Positions 29,590-40,156 of a stretch of DNA of 64,000 nucleotides are shown piece after piece. This DNA is from an uncultured Bacteroidota bacterium. GTDB taxonomy: Bacteria; Bacteroidota; Bacteroidia; Chitinophagales; Chitinophagaceae. The stretch covers positions 1 to 64,000 of the forward strand of contig CAIJFI010000002.1 of the NCBI GenBank assembly GCA_903819975.1. The letters are read 5' to 3'. The notes under the pieces were generated by a model that saw only the letters and a program-made list of their open reading frames with translations, searched no databases and was not told where the DNA came from. Position numbers and translations under genes: made by a program. Positions within the stretch are counted from its first letter, which is position 1. Each line of letters starts with the position of its first letter.

Positions 29590-32500
29590 TATCTTAACAA
29601 AATAACCGATCCTGTTTTTTTAATATGTTCATCCTTATAAGTGATATAATCTAACAAATAAGTATAAGCGTCTGACTCCTGATCCCTGCCATTATACCTG
29701 CCATCCCAAACCCCGTTCACATCCGAAGTTTCAAAAATGAGCTTACCCCATCGGTTAAACAACTTAAAATAATTAAAAGTTTTCAAACCAGCACCATATT
29801 CTAACTTTAATACATCATTTAAGCCATCATTATTAGGCGTAAATGCTTTAGGTATAGCAACAACTACATCATTAGATACAATTATATGATAAATATCGGC
29901 TATTTGGCAATTACTAGAGGTGTCCGTCCTTGTTAAGGTATAATCAGTAGTCTTTAAGCCTCTAAATATAGGATGTGCAATAAGTGTATTAGACAAATAA
30001 GTAAATGGAATCCATTGATACTGCGTATAGCCAGAATCTATTTTAGTATTGGTTAATAAAGTATCAACATCCGACAACATAAACATCGTAAACTCAGAGC
30101 CAGTTAATGGATTAACTACAATAATTTTACCACCAACAATACTTGTATCATACTTAGGACAAATATCATTGGTATAAACCATTTTTATTTGGTAAGTACC
30201 ATTCTTAGAATAATTATGGGTAAGGGGTTGAGATAAAATAGAGGTTGTACTATCTCCAAAATCCCAATTAAAATGGGCCCCTTTTGCATCAGCCGTATTC
30301 CCAGTTATTTTTATAGGGGTATTTATACAAATGTAATTGGTATTGCTAAATCCAAATACAGGAATTATATGCTGAATTGTATTTACACCTTCGGATAATA
30401 ATGAATTACAAAAACCATCATTTACTTGTAGTTGATATAAGCCGGGGCTAGCAGTAGATAAGGTATCCGAATTTGAAGTGGCATAAAGATTTTTATTTAA
30501 GATCCATCTATGCAAATTACTTCCAGTACCAACTAATAAAATAGGGTCTTGATTACAAATATTGGTATCCAAGGCTTTCAATAATGCAATTGGAATATCT
30601 CTAACCTCTAATGTCTTAAGATTGGAATAAGGATAAATGCATTGCTTAGCATCTTTAACATTCACCGAAACATCTACACTACCCTTGCTAATGCCGTTTA
30701 AAACATTACCTGTAAAATTAGCCGAAGCACTATTACTTAGCCAATCATAACTAAATGGAGGTACGCCGCCAGTAATACTTGGCGTAAACATAACCGAATC
30801 TGCAATACATAAATAGTCCTTACTTGAACTAATGGTAAAGCTTTGTGGAGGAGGGACTATTGAAATGGTTGAAAATTTTTGATCAAAGCAATTATCGCCA
30901 GAATAAGAAACCAATGCAATATCATATTTCATTTTATCCGGGAATCGGAAATTAGCATAATTGTGTTTGTAAATTTTATTAATTGTTGGATTGTCATCGA
31001 AAGTCGTATCCAAAGGATTATTTGCATAATCCCAATAAATTACCAATTTTCCGATTTTGCCAATATCCACAATTGAGGTATTGTTTAGTTGAACAGGCAT
31101 ATTAGAGCAAAGTGCTGTAGAATCTATTATATTGAAACTTGAGATAGGAACTGATCCATTAACGGTAAATGGCAAAGTAGTATCTGCAATACAACCGTTG
31201 ACACTTGTTACTTTTTCATTTACTTGGTAAGTTCCTGGAATCAAATAACGATGTTTAGGATTTGCAACTATACTGGTATTTGAAGACTGTGTGTTACCTG
31301 GTTCACCAAAATCCCATAAATATTTAAAATTATTGGATGCATCTGCAATTTTTGTTGTGTCCGTAAATTGAGCAAATGGATCCTTCAAACAAATCTCTGG
31401 CAAAATGAATCCCACATTAGGATTAGGATAAACCGATATTGTTTTAATTTTTTCAGCCACACATCCATTTAATGTAGCAACTGATAAATGAACATTATAA
31501 TTCTTTGCAGTATCAAATTTATGTATGACCGAAGCATTTGTAGTTAAACTATCATTAATACTACTATCGCCATAGTTCCAAACCCAAGAAACTAATTGAG
31601 TACCCCCACCGGCGAATGTACTATCCATAAATTGAATGTCTTTACCAAGGCATTTAATAGTTTGTATATTAAAATTAATTTTAGGAACGCTGTCAACTAT
31701 AAAACTTGAAGATAAAGTATCACTTAAACATCCAATATCAGTTATAACAAAATATTTAATTGGAATAGTACCTACGGTATCAGTTTTAATTGAGTAATCC
31801 TTTGCATTTACAAACGGCGCATTCCCCACTTTCCAGTTATATGTAGTTAATTTTCTGTCGCCAGTTGCAACAGTGGTATTATCGGAAAGAAACAATGAAT
31901 CACCCAAACAATTTGAATTGATTATTTTAAAATCAACCTTTGGTGGATCATAGACTACTAAATCAAAATCAATTATCTGTTCCCCACTACAACCATCAGT
32001 GGTTGGATTGTATACTGTTAATTGTATGGTATAAGTCCCAACACTATCATAGGTTAAATACTGGCCTAATGTATATCTGTAAATGGTCTTCCCGTTTACA
32101 ATATAAGTTGAATCATACACGGGTGTATAATTAGGAGGTATATTAGGATACTTTGGAATATCCCAAACTAATGATATGGGTTGGTAAGGCAATGTAATAG
32201 ATGCTTTAAAAGGAGTACCTCTGCAAGTGGCAGGAAGTTTTACCGTCGCATAGTCATTATTCACTGTCAATTTTTGATATAAGTCAACCACATTTGTACC
32301 TGCATTGTAACCATAGGACTCAACATTTCCATATCCATAAGCAATACAAATGAATCCTGTATCACAAACTATTTTATGAGAAGGAGAAATATTGGTTGAA
32401 TTTGTAACATCTTCTTGTATAAAAGAATAGCCAGTAGAACCCATTGCTATTGGCTTAGCCGTTGGTGCAGCGCCATCAATTTTCAAGGAACTAAAAGCAC

Positions 32501-33704
32501 TTGATTTGTATATTATATTTAAATAATGATTGATAATATTTGTATTTGGTGGGGTTAAATCTCTTCTTGCAGACATAACTGTTATATCATTCAATGTTTG
32601 CTCAATAGGATTTAAAGCAATCATCTCAGGATCTCCAATATTTGAACCATCACATGCCATGGTTATAAAATATTGTAAAACGCTAATTGGATTATCTGAA
32701 TAAATATCTCGGTATGTATTATCCCCTGATGTACTTATTTCGTAAAAAGAATTATTAATTAAACTGGATTTACTTAGCGCTACTCCATTAACATATACTG
32801 TAGAACTTGGATCTTGAACTAAAATTCTAAACAAATCATATTTTCTATTGATTGAAGGCGAGGTAAAATAATGCTTACCCCAGGCACTAGTTGGAAATAA
32901 TTGTTGATATAAATTATCTCCAGAACCTGCCGAACTACAACCCAACGCTGTCCATGTTGAACCCGAATAGACTGCAATTTTTTTACAAGATAAATTTGAA
33001 ACTGCAACTGATCTTATTTTAGTGCCAGTTAAATCTTCAAAACTTTGATATTGATAGACATCTCCTTTATTTAACAAAGTATCAAATGTAACATTCGCTA
33101 AATGATGTTTATTATAATCCGAATTGGTGGGGGTTATTTCTACATTCGTTCCGTCTTCGGTTGCAATAATTTCAAATTGTGTATTTTTTTGTTGCTCTGC
33201 TCCATTTCCTGTGATTGGAACTATACTCCCATTTGATTTGTATGCGGCAACTACATATTCACGTCCCAAAACTTTAGTGGGAAGTACTAAGGTAGATCCC
33301 GAACGAGCCGAATTTAATATGTGGGAATAAACAACTACAGGGTTTTGACTCTGAATATGAATTCCTTTATTTATCCCAATTACTTCTAATTGGTTTACAT
33401 TATTAGTTGCTAAGTAAGCATCGGCGTTACTTGGTGTGGTGGATGAAGTTAATTGAACAACAGATACTTGATTTGCTAAAACTGTAAAATTAGTAGTTTG
33501 TCCATTTACAGAAACAGTTCCACTCGTATTTACAGTTGAAGTAATATATAAAGCCATTCTTGAAGTTAACCCATCAATATGCCCACTATATACTACCCAA
33601 AAATCAGTTCCCTTATTGGAAAAATCCTGCGCATTTAAAACCACAACATACAGCATACATAGTATGGCCAAAATGAATATTTTAAATGAAGCGAATGGAC
33701 GCAT
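29589..33704 (-). CDS. T9SS-secreted IgGFc-binding/PKD protein with type-B C-terminal domain (paralogue)
   Basis: 1371 residues. A signal peptide (to about 26, VVVLNAQ) is followed by an IgGFc-binding-type domain starting GTDFWVVYSGHIDGLTSRMA and reaching about residue 450. Ig/PKD domains follow, with motifs such as YNWKVGNAP, WVWNYGDSS, YLWDFGEPG and FNWDFGDST. The type-B sorting domain at the C-terminus contains IPKAFTPNNDGLNDVLKLEYG and W-G-DAYTYLLDYITY, ending GSVILLR. It is the first gene of the three-gene surface operon, 82 bp after tilS on the same strand. Several cysteines recur at domain ends. The architecture matches its paralogue at 24627-28583, suggesting an old duplication around the PorP/SprF gene. 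The binding partner is unknown; the domain name does not imply antibody binding in this organism. Confidence 0.93.
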   Translation of the reverse strand: MRPFASFKIFILAILCMLYVVVLNAQDFSNKGTDFWVVYSGHIDGLTSRMALYITSTVNTSGTVSVNGQTTNFTVLANQVSVVQLTSSTTPSNADAYLATNNVNQLEVIGINKGIHIQSQNPVVVYSHILNSARSGSTLVLPTKVLGREYVVAAYKSNGSIVPITGNGAEQQKNTQFEIIATEDGTNVEITPTNSDYNKHHLANVTFDTLLNKGDVYQYQSFEDLTGTKIRSVAVSNLSCKKIAVYSGSTWTALGCSSAGSGDNLYQQLFPTSAWGKHYFTSPSINRKYDLFRILVQDPSSTVYVNGVALSKSSLINNSFYEISTSGDNTYRDIYSDNPISVLQYFITMACDGSNIGDPEMIALNPIEQTLNDITVMSARRDLTPPNTNIINHYLNIIYKSSAFSSLKIDGAAPTAKPIAMGSTGYSFIQEDVTNSTNISPSHKIVCDTGFICIAYGYGNVESYGYNAGTNVVDLYQKLTVNNDYATVKLPATCRGTPFKASITLPYQPISLVWDIPKYPNIPPNYTPVYDSTYIVNGKTIYRYTLGQYLTYDSVGTYTIQLTVYNPTTDGCSGEQIIDFDLVVYDPPKVDFKIINSNCLGDSLFLSDNTTVATGDRKLTTYNWKVGNAPFVNAKDYSIKTDTVGTIPIKYFVITDIGCLSDTLSSSFIVDSVPKINFNIQTIKCLGKDIQFMDSTFAGGGTQLVSWVWNYGDSSINDSLTTNASVIHKFDTAKNYNVHLSVATLNGCVAEKIKTISVYPNPNVGFILPEICLKDPFAQFTDTTKIADASNNFKYLWDFGEPGNTQSSNTSIVANPKHRYLIPGTYQVNEKVTSVNGCIADTTLPFTVNGSVPISSFNIIDSTALCSNMPVQLNNTSIVDIGKIGKLVIYWDYANNPLDTTFDDNPTINKIYKHNYANFRFPDKMKYDIALVSYSGDNCFDQKFSTISIVPPPQSFTISSSKDYLCIADSVMFTPSITGGVPPFSYDWLSNSASANFTGNVLNGISKGSVDVSVNVKDAKQCIYPYSNLKTLEVRDIPIALLKALDTNICNQDPILLVGTGSNLHRWILNKNLYATSNSDTLSTASPGLYQLQVNDGFCNSLLSEGVNTIQHIIPVFGFSNTNYICINTPIKITGNTADAKGAHFNWDFGDSTTSILSQPLTHNYSKNGTYQIKMVYTNDICPKYDTSIVGGKIIVVNPLTGSEFTMFMLSDVDTLLTNTKIDSGYTQYQWIPFTYLSNTLIAHPIFRGLKTTDYTLTRTDTSSNCQIADIYHIIVSNDVVVAIPKAFTPNNDGLNDVLKLEYGAGLKTFNYFKLFNRWGKLIFETSDVNGVWDGRYNGRDQESDAYTYLLDYITYKDEHIKKTGSVILLR

Positions 33705-33786
33705 TAATATTAATATATAATTTATACAATTAGAGGTCTATAAAAATATCAAATTAATGGCGAAAAACCTGCCTTTATGTAGTTTC

Positions 33787-35211
33787 TTATAGCGTAATCT
33801 TTAAGACAATTTGGGTAGAGGGTACAACCTTGAAACGGTCGTCAATACGCTTTCCAACCACCCAAACTATTCTATCCCCGGTACAAAGTACAGTTGTCTT
33901 GGATTTATGTGCTGGACTTAGCTTTAAACTGCCTAAAAACTGGTTTAGCTTCTTTTTCTTCCTCATCCCCAAAGGGTAGAAATAGTCGGATGGCTCCCAG
34001 CTTCTTAGCAATAAAGGCCACTCCAACTTGTCTGCAGCAAGGTAGGCATATTTAGGGTCCTTATCTATCTCCAAGGCTGCATCATTATGGATTATTTCAA
34101 ACTGTAATTTGCAATTGGAAAATGAAACAATATTAGCGGCAACGTTTTCAGTTGCTAATACCGAATCCTCTATGGCAGTATAAATTTTCTCAGAATTGAT
34201 GGGCACAATTTGAATATTGCCTTCCCAATTAATGAATTTATGTGTTGTAGATGCAATATAAGCCCCCTTACTTGCATCTAATATTTTATGAATCTCATCA
34301 ATCTGTTGTGGCTTAAAACCATATTGCTTTACTAAGCCCCAAGTATAGGTTGCATTATCCTTTACTTTATTCCAATAAACAATGGGTATAGATGGAATCC
34401 CTTTTTTTAACTTAAAACCCTTTTTCCAAAATGCTTCAACGGTGTCTATTACAATTTGCTCTGCTTCTTTAATTCGATATGTGGTTGCAATAATATTATC
34501 ATTCACCATTGGAAAAATTTCGGCCATTTGGGGAATTAATTTATTTCGAATAAAATTGCGCGTGTAATCGTCCTTTTCATTACTGCTATCTTCCACATAT
34601 CCTAACCCTTTAGCAGTTGCATATGCCTTAATCTCCTCCTTACTAAAATGTAATAATGGCCTAGCAATATTTAAAACATCGTTTCTGCGTGCAGGAATAC
34701 CCGTTAAACCATGAATACCTGTGCCTCTAAATAATTGCATTAATACAGTTTCTACCTGGTCATTGGCATGATGTGCAGTTAACAACACTACTGGCTTAGG
34801 TTTAGCAGTTAAATTATCCGGACTGGTTGAATTTGGAATATTATTTTCGGATAAATTAATTTCCTGCATTAATGCTCCAAACCATGCATACCTAATTTCA
34901 CGAGCAGCTTGCTGAATACCCATTTTATAAGTCTCAGCATATTTTGCGGTTTCACAAGCATGCACTTGAATTGGCATATTTAATTGCGCTGCAAAATCAC
35001 GAACAAATTGTTCATCTCTTTTACTCTCCTCAGCTCTTAGTTGAAAATTTACATGTGCAATTGTGCACTTGGCTTTGACGGCATGCATTAAATGAGCCAA
35101 TACAATACTATCCACACCGCCACTCACTGCTAAGACAAAATGACTTCGGCGTAATCTAACATCCGGAAACGCTTTATCCCAATACTCCTTAAATGTTTCT
35201 AGATTTAGCAT
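33787..35211 (-). CDS. tilS: tRNA(Ile)-lysidine synthetase TilS
   Basis: 474 residues. The N-terminal PP-loop ATPase domain has SGGVDS at 30-35 and the tRNA-binding motif NFQLRAEESKRDEQFV. It also has TAHHANDQVETVLMQLFRGTGIHGLTGIPARR, given here as motif positions near 160-190 only as recognised from the family. The C-terminal TilS domain ends LSPAHKSKTTVLCTGDRIVW-VGKRIDDRFKV. The enzyme converts C34 to lysidine in the AUA-reading isoleucine tRNA and is essential in bacteria. It follows glnS by 39 bp on the same strand, making a small tRNA-function pair. The length is normal for Bacteroidota. Confidence 0.96.
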   Translation of the reverse strand: MLNLETFKEYWDKAFPDVRLRRSHFVLAVSGGVDSIVLAHLMHAVKAKCTIAHVNFQLRAEESKRDEQFVRDFAAQLNMPIQVHACETAKYAETYKMGIQQAAREIRYAWFGALMQEINLSENNIPNSTSPDNLTAKPKPVVLLTAHHANDQVETVLMQLFRGTGIHGLTGIPARRNDVLNIARPLLHFSKEEIKAYATAKGLGYVEDSSNEKDDYTRNFIRNKLIPQMAEIFPMVNDNIIATTYRIKEAEQIVIDTVEAFWKKGFKLKKGIPSIPIVYWNKVKDNATYTWGLVKQYGFKPQQIDEIHKILDASKGAYIASTTHKFINWEGNIQIVPINSEKIYTAIEDSVLATENVAANIVSFSNCKLQFEIIHNDAALEIDKDPKYAYLAADKLEWPLLLRSWEPSDYFYPLGMRKKKKLNQFLGSLKLSPAHKSKTTVLCTGDRIVWVVGKRIDDRFKVVPSTQIVLKITL

Positions 35212-35250
35212 AATAGTTTATTCAAGTTGTTCGCCTTTTTGGAGCTACAA

Positions 35251-36906
35251 CTATTTTTTTTGCTCCTTAGCCCAGGTATCTTTCAAAGTAACAGTACGAT
35301 TAAAAATTAATTTATCTTTTGTGCTATTAGTGTCTTGATAAAAATACCCTTTTCTTAAAAATTGGAAATGAGCATCCAATGCATCCTTCGCTAAAGCTGG
35401 CTCTGCGTAGGCGTTCACTGTTTTTAAAGAATTAGGATTAATATAATCTTTAAAATCACCGTCTGCATTTGACAAATCTTCAACACTAAATAAACGATCG
35501 TATTCTTTTAATTCTACAGGGATAGCATGTTTAGCACTTACCCAATGTAAGGTTCCTTTAACATGAATGCCACTTGTATCTTGTCCCGATTTACTATCTG
35601 AATTATAAGTTGCATATACAGTTGTAATATTTCCTGCAGCGTCTTTTTCAAAACTTTCACAAGTTACAATATAAGCACTCTTTAAACGAACAGATAAACC
35701 TGGTCCTAATCTAAAATATTTTTTAGTAGGTTCTTCCATAAAGTCCTCACGCTCTATCCAAAGCTCATTGCTAAATGGCACTTCACGTGTTCCACCATTT
35801 GGATCCTCCGGATTATTCTCTGATTGTAAAATTTCTTCGCCTTTATCAAAATTGGTAATTACTAATTTAATTGGATTAGTTACCACCATTCTACGTTGTG
35901 CAATTTTGTTTAAATGTTCACGTACACAAAACTCTAACAAACTTAAATCAATGATGTTTTCTCTTTTTGCAATACCAATTCTTTCACAAAAATCACGAAT
36001 ACTGTCTGCAGTATATCCTCTGCGACGCATACCGCTAATTGTTGGCATACGTGGATCATCCCAGCTTTCTACATGCCCTTCTTCCACCAATTGCAATAAT
36101 TTACGCTTACTCATTACCGTGTAAGTCATATTTAAACGCGCAAACTCATATTGTTTTGATGGATAAATACCTAATTGCTCAATACCCCAATCATATAATG
36201 CACGGTGTGGAATAAATTCCAAAGTACAAATTGAGTGTGTAATGTTTTCGATAGAATCACTTTGTCCATGTGCAAAATCATACATTGGATAAATACACCA
36301 ATCGTCACCCGTGCGGTGGTGATGTGCTCGCTTAATACGATACAACAATGGGTCACGCATATGCATATTTGGACTCGCTAAATCTATCTTAGCTCTTAAT
36401 ACTTTTGCACCGTCAGCAAACTCACCTGCTTTCATCGCAGCAAACAAAGTCAAGTTTTCTTCAATACTTCTATTTCTAAATGCATTGCCAGTTCCCGGCA
36501 CTGTTGGGGTTCCTTTTTGTTGTGCAATTTCTTCGGCTGTGCTATCGTCTACGTAGGCTAATCCCTTTTCAATTAATTGAACTGCGAAAGCATACAATTG
36601 ATCAAAATAATCCGATGCATAACATTCCTTCACCCATTCAAAGCCCAGCCATTTTACATCGGCTTTAATGCTATCTACATATTCAATATCTTCTTTGGCA
36701 GGATTGGTATCATCAAAACGCAAATTGGTTGCACCCCCAAAATACTTAGCCAAACCAAAGTTTAAACAAATACTTTTAGCATGACCAATATGCAAGTAAC
36801 CATTGGGCTCTGGAGGGAACCTTGTTAATATAGATTCATACTTCCCTGACGCTAAATCCTGGGAAATAATTTCTTCAATAAAATTCAGACTTTTTTCTTC
36901 ACTCAT
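35251..36906 (-). CDS. glnS: Glutaminyl-tRNA synthetase
   Basis: 551 residues, a class I synthetase charging tRNA-Gln with glutamine in the cytoplasm. The PPEPNGYLHIGHAKS motif carries HIGH at residues 39-42. The GlnRS-type MSKRKL version of KMSKS lies at about 268-273. The C-terminal half is the two-barrel anticodon-binding domain (WIEREDFMEEPTKKYFRLGPG). The start fits: a short N-terminal lead before the Rossmann fold, as in E. coli GlnRS. The presence of GlnRS means charging of tRNA-Gln need not rely on a GatCAB transamidation route. It lies between the DUF4294 gene (68 bp gap) and tilS. Confidence 0.97.
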   Translation of the reverse strand: MSEEKSLNFIEEIISQDLASGKYESILTRFPPEPNGYLHIGHAKSICLNFGLAKYFGGATNLRFDDTNPAKEDIEYVDSIKADVKWLGFEWVKECYASDYFDQLYAFAVQLIEKGLAYVDDSTAEEIAQQKGTPTVPGTGNAFRNRSIEENLTLFAAMKAGEFADGAKVLRAKIDLASPNMHMRDPLLYRIKRAHHHRTGDDWCIYPMYDFAHGQSDSIENITHSICTLEFIPHRALYDWGIEQLGIYPSKQYEFARLNMTYTVMSKRKLLQLVEEGHVESWDDPRMPTISGMRRRGYTADSIRDFCERIGIAKRENIIDLSLLEFCVREHLNKIAQRRMVVTNPIKLVITNFDKGEEILQSENNPEDPNGGTREVPFSNELWIEREDFMEEPTKKYFRLGPGLSVRLKSAYIVTCESFEKDAAGNITTVYATYNSDSKSGQDTSGIHVKGTLHWVSAKHAIPVELKEYDRLFSVEDLSNADGDFKDYINPNSLKTVNAYAEPALAKDALDAHFQFLRKGYFYQDTNSTKDKLIFNRTVTLKDTWAKEQKK

Positions 36907-36974
36907 AATATTACGCTCTATTCGCGTAAAGGTACAAAAACCTGCCTCAAAAACCTACCCTAAATACTAGCTTT

Positions 36975-37586
36975 CTACCCCTTGTATCCGTATAATTTAC
37001 GGACTTCTTGTACAAATTTTTCTATTTCTTGATCTTCACCTTTGGGATCGTATTGTTGCTTTAAACTACTACTAAATAAAAATGCAACAGTTTGCCATAA
37101 ACCGGCATTAAATCCACCCTTGTATTCCTTTATAAGGTCATAACAACTATTCCCCGTTTCACGCCTAATTAACTTCATTAAAACCTTGCCTTGGTAAATA
37201 GATAAATTGGTTACTTTGTCGGCAAAATCACGCTTTAAATCCTTTTCTCTTGCCCTAATAATTTGCTTTCTAACTTTCTCGTCCGTAACAGCAGCTAACT
37301 GTCCATTTACTTCATTAATTACAACGCTAGCTTTTAAAGCATAGGGGTATGTTACATAAACAGCATTTCTAAGTCGGGTCCATTCGGCCCAATAATTTCT
37401 TGCAGCAGCAGTCATAATAGACTTTACCTCTACTGTCGGAAGCCAGGATTGAGGGATGGTATCACCCTCGGGGGTAATAAAAGCTTCAACGCGCAAAGTA
37501 TCATATACACTCTTTTGTGCAGCCAATTTTTGCTGAGATAAAATCAGCAAAGATGCAGTCAATAAGTATATAAATATTTGTCTCAT
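36975..37586 (-). CDS. DUF4294 family secreted protein
   Basis: 203 residues. A signal peptide (to about 24, QQKLAAQ) precedes the DUF4294-like region. That region starts VEAFITPEGDTIPQSWLPTV and continues through YWAEWTRLRNAVYVTYPYA, a charged helical stretch (RKQIIRAREKDLKRDFADKV) and MKLIRRETGNSCYDLIKEYKGGFNAGLWQ. The family is restricted to Bacteroidota and, as far as I know, has no assigned function. It is probably periplasmic. It lies 77 bp downstream of ccmF and 68 bp upstream of glnS, but this placement gives no clear functional hint. Confidence 0.85.
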   Translation of the reverse strand: MRQIFIYLLTASLLILSQQKLAAQKSVYDTLRVEAFITPEGDTIPQSWLPTVEVKSIMTAAARNYWAEWTRLRNAVYVTYPYALKASVVINEVNGQLAAVTDEKVRKQIIRAREKDLKRDFADKVTNLSIYQGKVLMKLIRRETGNSCYDLIKEYKGGFNAGLWQTVAFLFSSSLKQQYDPKGEDQEIEKFVQEVRKLYGYKG

Positions 37587-37663
37587 ATTAAAGCTTTCTC
37601 TTAACCTTCATACGCTAATTTATAAAATGTAACCTTTCGTAAATCATGAAATTCTGCTAAATT

Positions 37664-40138
37664 TTACTTCGCATTCAAATTCTTTACCCTTGCCCAAGTA
37701 CTAAGCACAAAACCCAAAGTCATTACAATTACTCCAATCCATAACACATTGATGAATGGAAATTCATACGCTTTCAATGTAATTAAATTAGATAATGATG
37801 AAGATTCTTTAATTCCAATTTCAAGAATTCCTTTTGGCTGATCAACTACACTATTAAAATTAACAATTAAATTTTGAGCCTTAACCGTATCCGGTACTTG
37901 ACTCATTGTCATTCCATCCAGTCTAATTGTTGGCTTCATTTCATATGATAACCCAGTAACGCTATGCACAGCCATTTGCAAAACCAATTCGTTTACACCA
38001 GCGGCTCTGTTTGGATTTGGATTGACCAATACTTTTTCCAATTTCACGTAACCATTGCTATAAAAAACAGAATCACCTACTTTAATTTGATGTGATTTAA
38101 ATTTAACCGTATCGTCTTTAGAATGATCTTGAAAAGAAGTAACGTAAACGAAAATGTCTTTATTCCAATAATGTTTTGATGAAGGATTAGCAGAAAAACC
38201 TTCCATCCCTTTGTTATTCTTTAATACATCTGGATATAAATTAAAAGAATCCTTAACTGTTTTGTTAGGTCCTTTCTCTGCAAACTTTAATTCAAAAAAC
38301 TTCTTATCCAAATTGTCAACTGTATCACGCACATAGGTAACATCATACTTACCCATATCTGTTTTAATACCTTCAAACAATGTAATATTCTCCATTGGAT
38401 TACCTGCAGGACTCTTGCCGTTAGGATCTTTTTGAATTACATTAATACCTGTTGTATTCCAACTTAGAATTTTTTTATTGGAAGAAGACAGTAAAATTCC
38501 CAATAAAACTAAACCAAAACCAATATGACCAATACTAGCACCTGCCGATTTCATTTTTCCTTTTAATACTACCAACCAATAATGCGCATTGGCAACAATA
38601 GCAAAAATAGAGGCAACAGTTGCAACAAAAAGTGCTGCTAAAAATCCAACCCCTTTATCGTTGAATTCTATACCAACAAATACAATTACAATTGCACTAA
38701 CTAAAGCTGTAATAATTAAAGGAAGACGAATACTTTTTAAGAAACTACCGGAAGCGGCGCCCCCTTTAAATTTAAGATATTGCCCAATTGCTGATAATAT
38801 TCCAATAATAATAGCTACAAAAACTTGTACTTGATTGTGTGCAAATGCAGGATCCTCTGGTGGAGCAATTTTGGTTCCAAATATTTTATTAAAAACTGGA
38901 ATTGAAGTGATTGCAATTATTACAACCGCCGATAAAAATAAAACCAAAGAACCTACTAACATCCAAAATTCTCTGCTATCAACAGCATCCTCTTTAATAG
39001 GATCGGCCATAAATTTGTAACGTACAAAGAACAATACAAAGAATGGAATTACAAATACATATAAAAAGGACAACAGCTGCGCATTCATTCCTAAATCGGT
39101 AAATGCATGTACCGATGTGTCTCCTAAAATACCACTTCGTGTTAAGAAGGTAGAATATACTACCAACAAGAAACTGATTCCAAAAAACAAATAAGTAACC
39201 CTCGCACCTGTACCCGTTTTTCTAAAAATAATTGCCGTGTGAATGGCAGCAACTAATGCTAACCATGGAACCAAAGAAGCATTTTCTACCGGATCCCAGG
39301 CCCAATAACCACCAAATGTTAAACTCTCATAAGCCCAAGCTGCACCCATCATAATACCCATCCCTAACATGCCAGCCGAAAAAGTTGCCCATGGCAATGC
39401 ATTAGACAACCAATTATGATCCTTCTTTAATAATCCAACTACTGCAAACCCAAAAGGAATAGTTGTCGTTGCAAATCCTAAGAATAAAAATGGAGGATGA
39501 ATCACCATCCAATAATTCTGCAATAAAGTATTTAATCCTGTGCCATCTTTTAATACTTGTAAATAATCTGGTCTTGATAATATTGGCCAAGGCATTTCGT
39601 CTCGCAATAAACTAAATGGGCTACTTCCTACTTTATGACCAAAAATATACAACCCCACTACCATTGATGCTAAACAAAATTGTGTAAAGCTAACTACCAT
39701 CATTACACCATAACTGTCTTTCTTCCACTTTGCAGAACGCGCCATAACTATTAAACCCAACACGCAATGCCAAAAACTCCACAACAAAAAGCTGCCTTCC
39801 TGACCTTCCCAAAAACAACTTAATAAATATTCAGCTGGCATATGTTTGTCACTATGCATGTAAGCATATTTATATTCAAACATATGATTTGAAATCACAT
39901 AAAATAAAATTACAAAACATGTAAATACAGCAGCTGACTCAATTACAAAAGCAATATTTGCTAATCGTTTCCACTCGTTTTCACTACCTATTTCTTTTGC
40001 ATAAAAGGCTTTCGCAAAAGCAAAAGTGGCTACCAAGGAAGCCACTAATGAAAGTATCGTTAAAAAATAGCCTATTTGGCCAGGCAATAAATGTTCGCCA
40101 ATAAATTGCACTGCCGCCGCGTTAGTTGATGTATTCAT
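37664..40138 (-). CDS. ccmF: CcmF/CcsA-type cytochrome c heme lyase subunit
   Basis: 824 residues, longer than the roughly 650-residue E. coli CcmF. About 14 membrane segments are interrupted by a long periplasmic part (about 560-780). The tryptophan-rich heme-handling signature is GGYWAWDPVENASLVPWL, with Tyr where many homologues have Trp. Heme-ligating histidines are plausible in MVIHPPFLFLGF and in the TFLTRSGILGDTSVHAF loop. CcmF attaches heme to apocytochrome c in the periplasm, taking it from CcmE. It follows ccmE by 18 bp, and no ccmA-D or ccmH genes are in the window. Early-exit of heme through separately located ccm genes is inference. Confidence 0.93.
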   Translation of the reverse strand: MNTSTNAAAVQFIGEHLLPGQIGYFLTILSLVASLVATFAFAKAFYAKEIGSENEWKRLANIAFVIESAAVFTCFVILFYVISNHMFEYKYAYMHSDKHMPAEYLLSCFWEGQEGSFLLWSFWHCVLGLIVMARSAKWKKDSYGVMMVVSFTQFCLASMVVGLYIFGHKVGSSPFSLLRDEMPWPILSRPDYLQVLKDGTGLNTLLQNYWMVIHPPFLFLGFATTTIPFGFAVVGLLKKDHNWLSNALPWATFSAGMLGMGIMMGAAWAYESLTFGGYWAWDPVENASLVPWLALVAAIHTAIIFRKTGTGARVTYLFFGISFLLVVYSTFLTRSGILGDTSVHAFTDLGMNAQLLSFLYVFVIPFFVLFFVRYKFMADPIKEDAVDSREFWMLVGSLVLFLSAVVIIAITSIPVFNKIFGTKIAPPEDPAFAHNQVQVFVAIIIGILSAIGQYLKFKGGAASGSFLKSIRLPLIITALVSAIVIVFVGIEFNDKGVGFLAALFVATVASIFAIVANAHYWLVVLKGKMKSAGASIGHIGFGLVLLGILLSSSNKKILSWNTTGINVIQKDPNGKSPAGNPMENITLFEGIKTDMGKYDVTYVRDTVDNLDKKFFELKFAEKGPNKTVKDSFNLYPDVLKNNKGMEGFSANPSSKHYWNKDIFVYVTSFQDHSKDDTVKFKSHQIKVGDSVFYSNGYVKLEKVLVNPNPNRAAGVNELVLQMAVHSVTGLSYEMKPTIRLDGMTMSQVPDTVKAQNLIVNFNSVVDQPKGILEIGIKESSSLSNLITLKAYEFPFINVLWIGVIVMTLGFVLSTWARVKNLNAK

Positions 40139-40156
40139 CTATATAGTTATAATAAA

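Noticed and set aside
35768..36124. 118-codon open stretch antisense to glnS
   Set aside because: It is the reverse complement of conserved GlnRS sequence, with no family features of its own.
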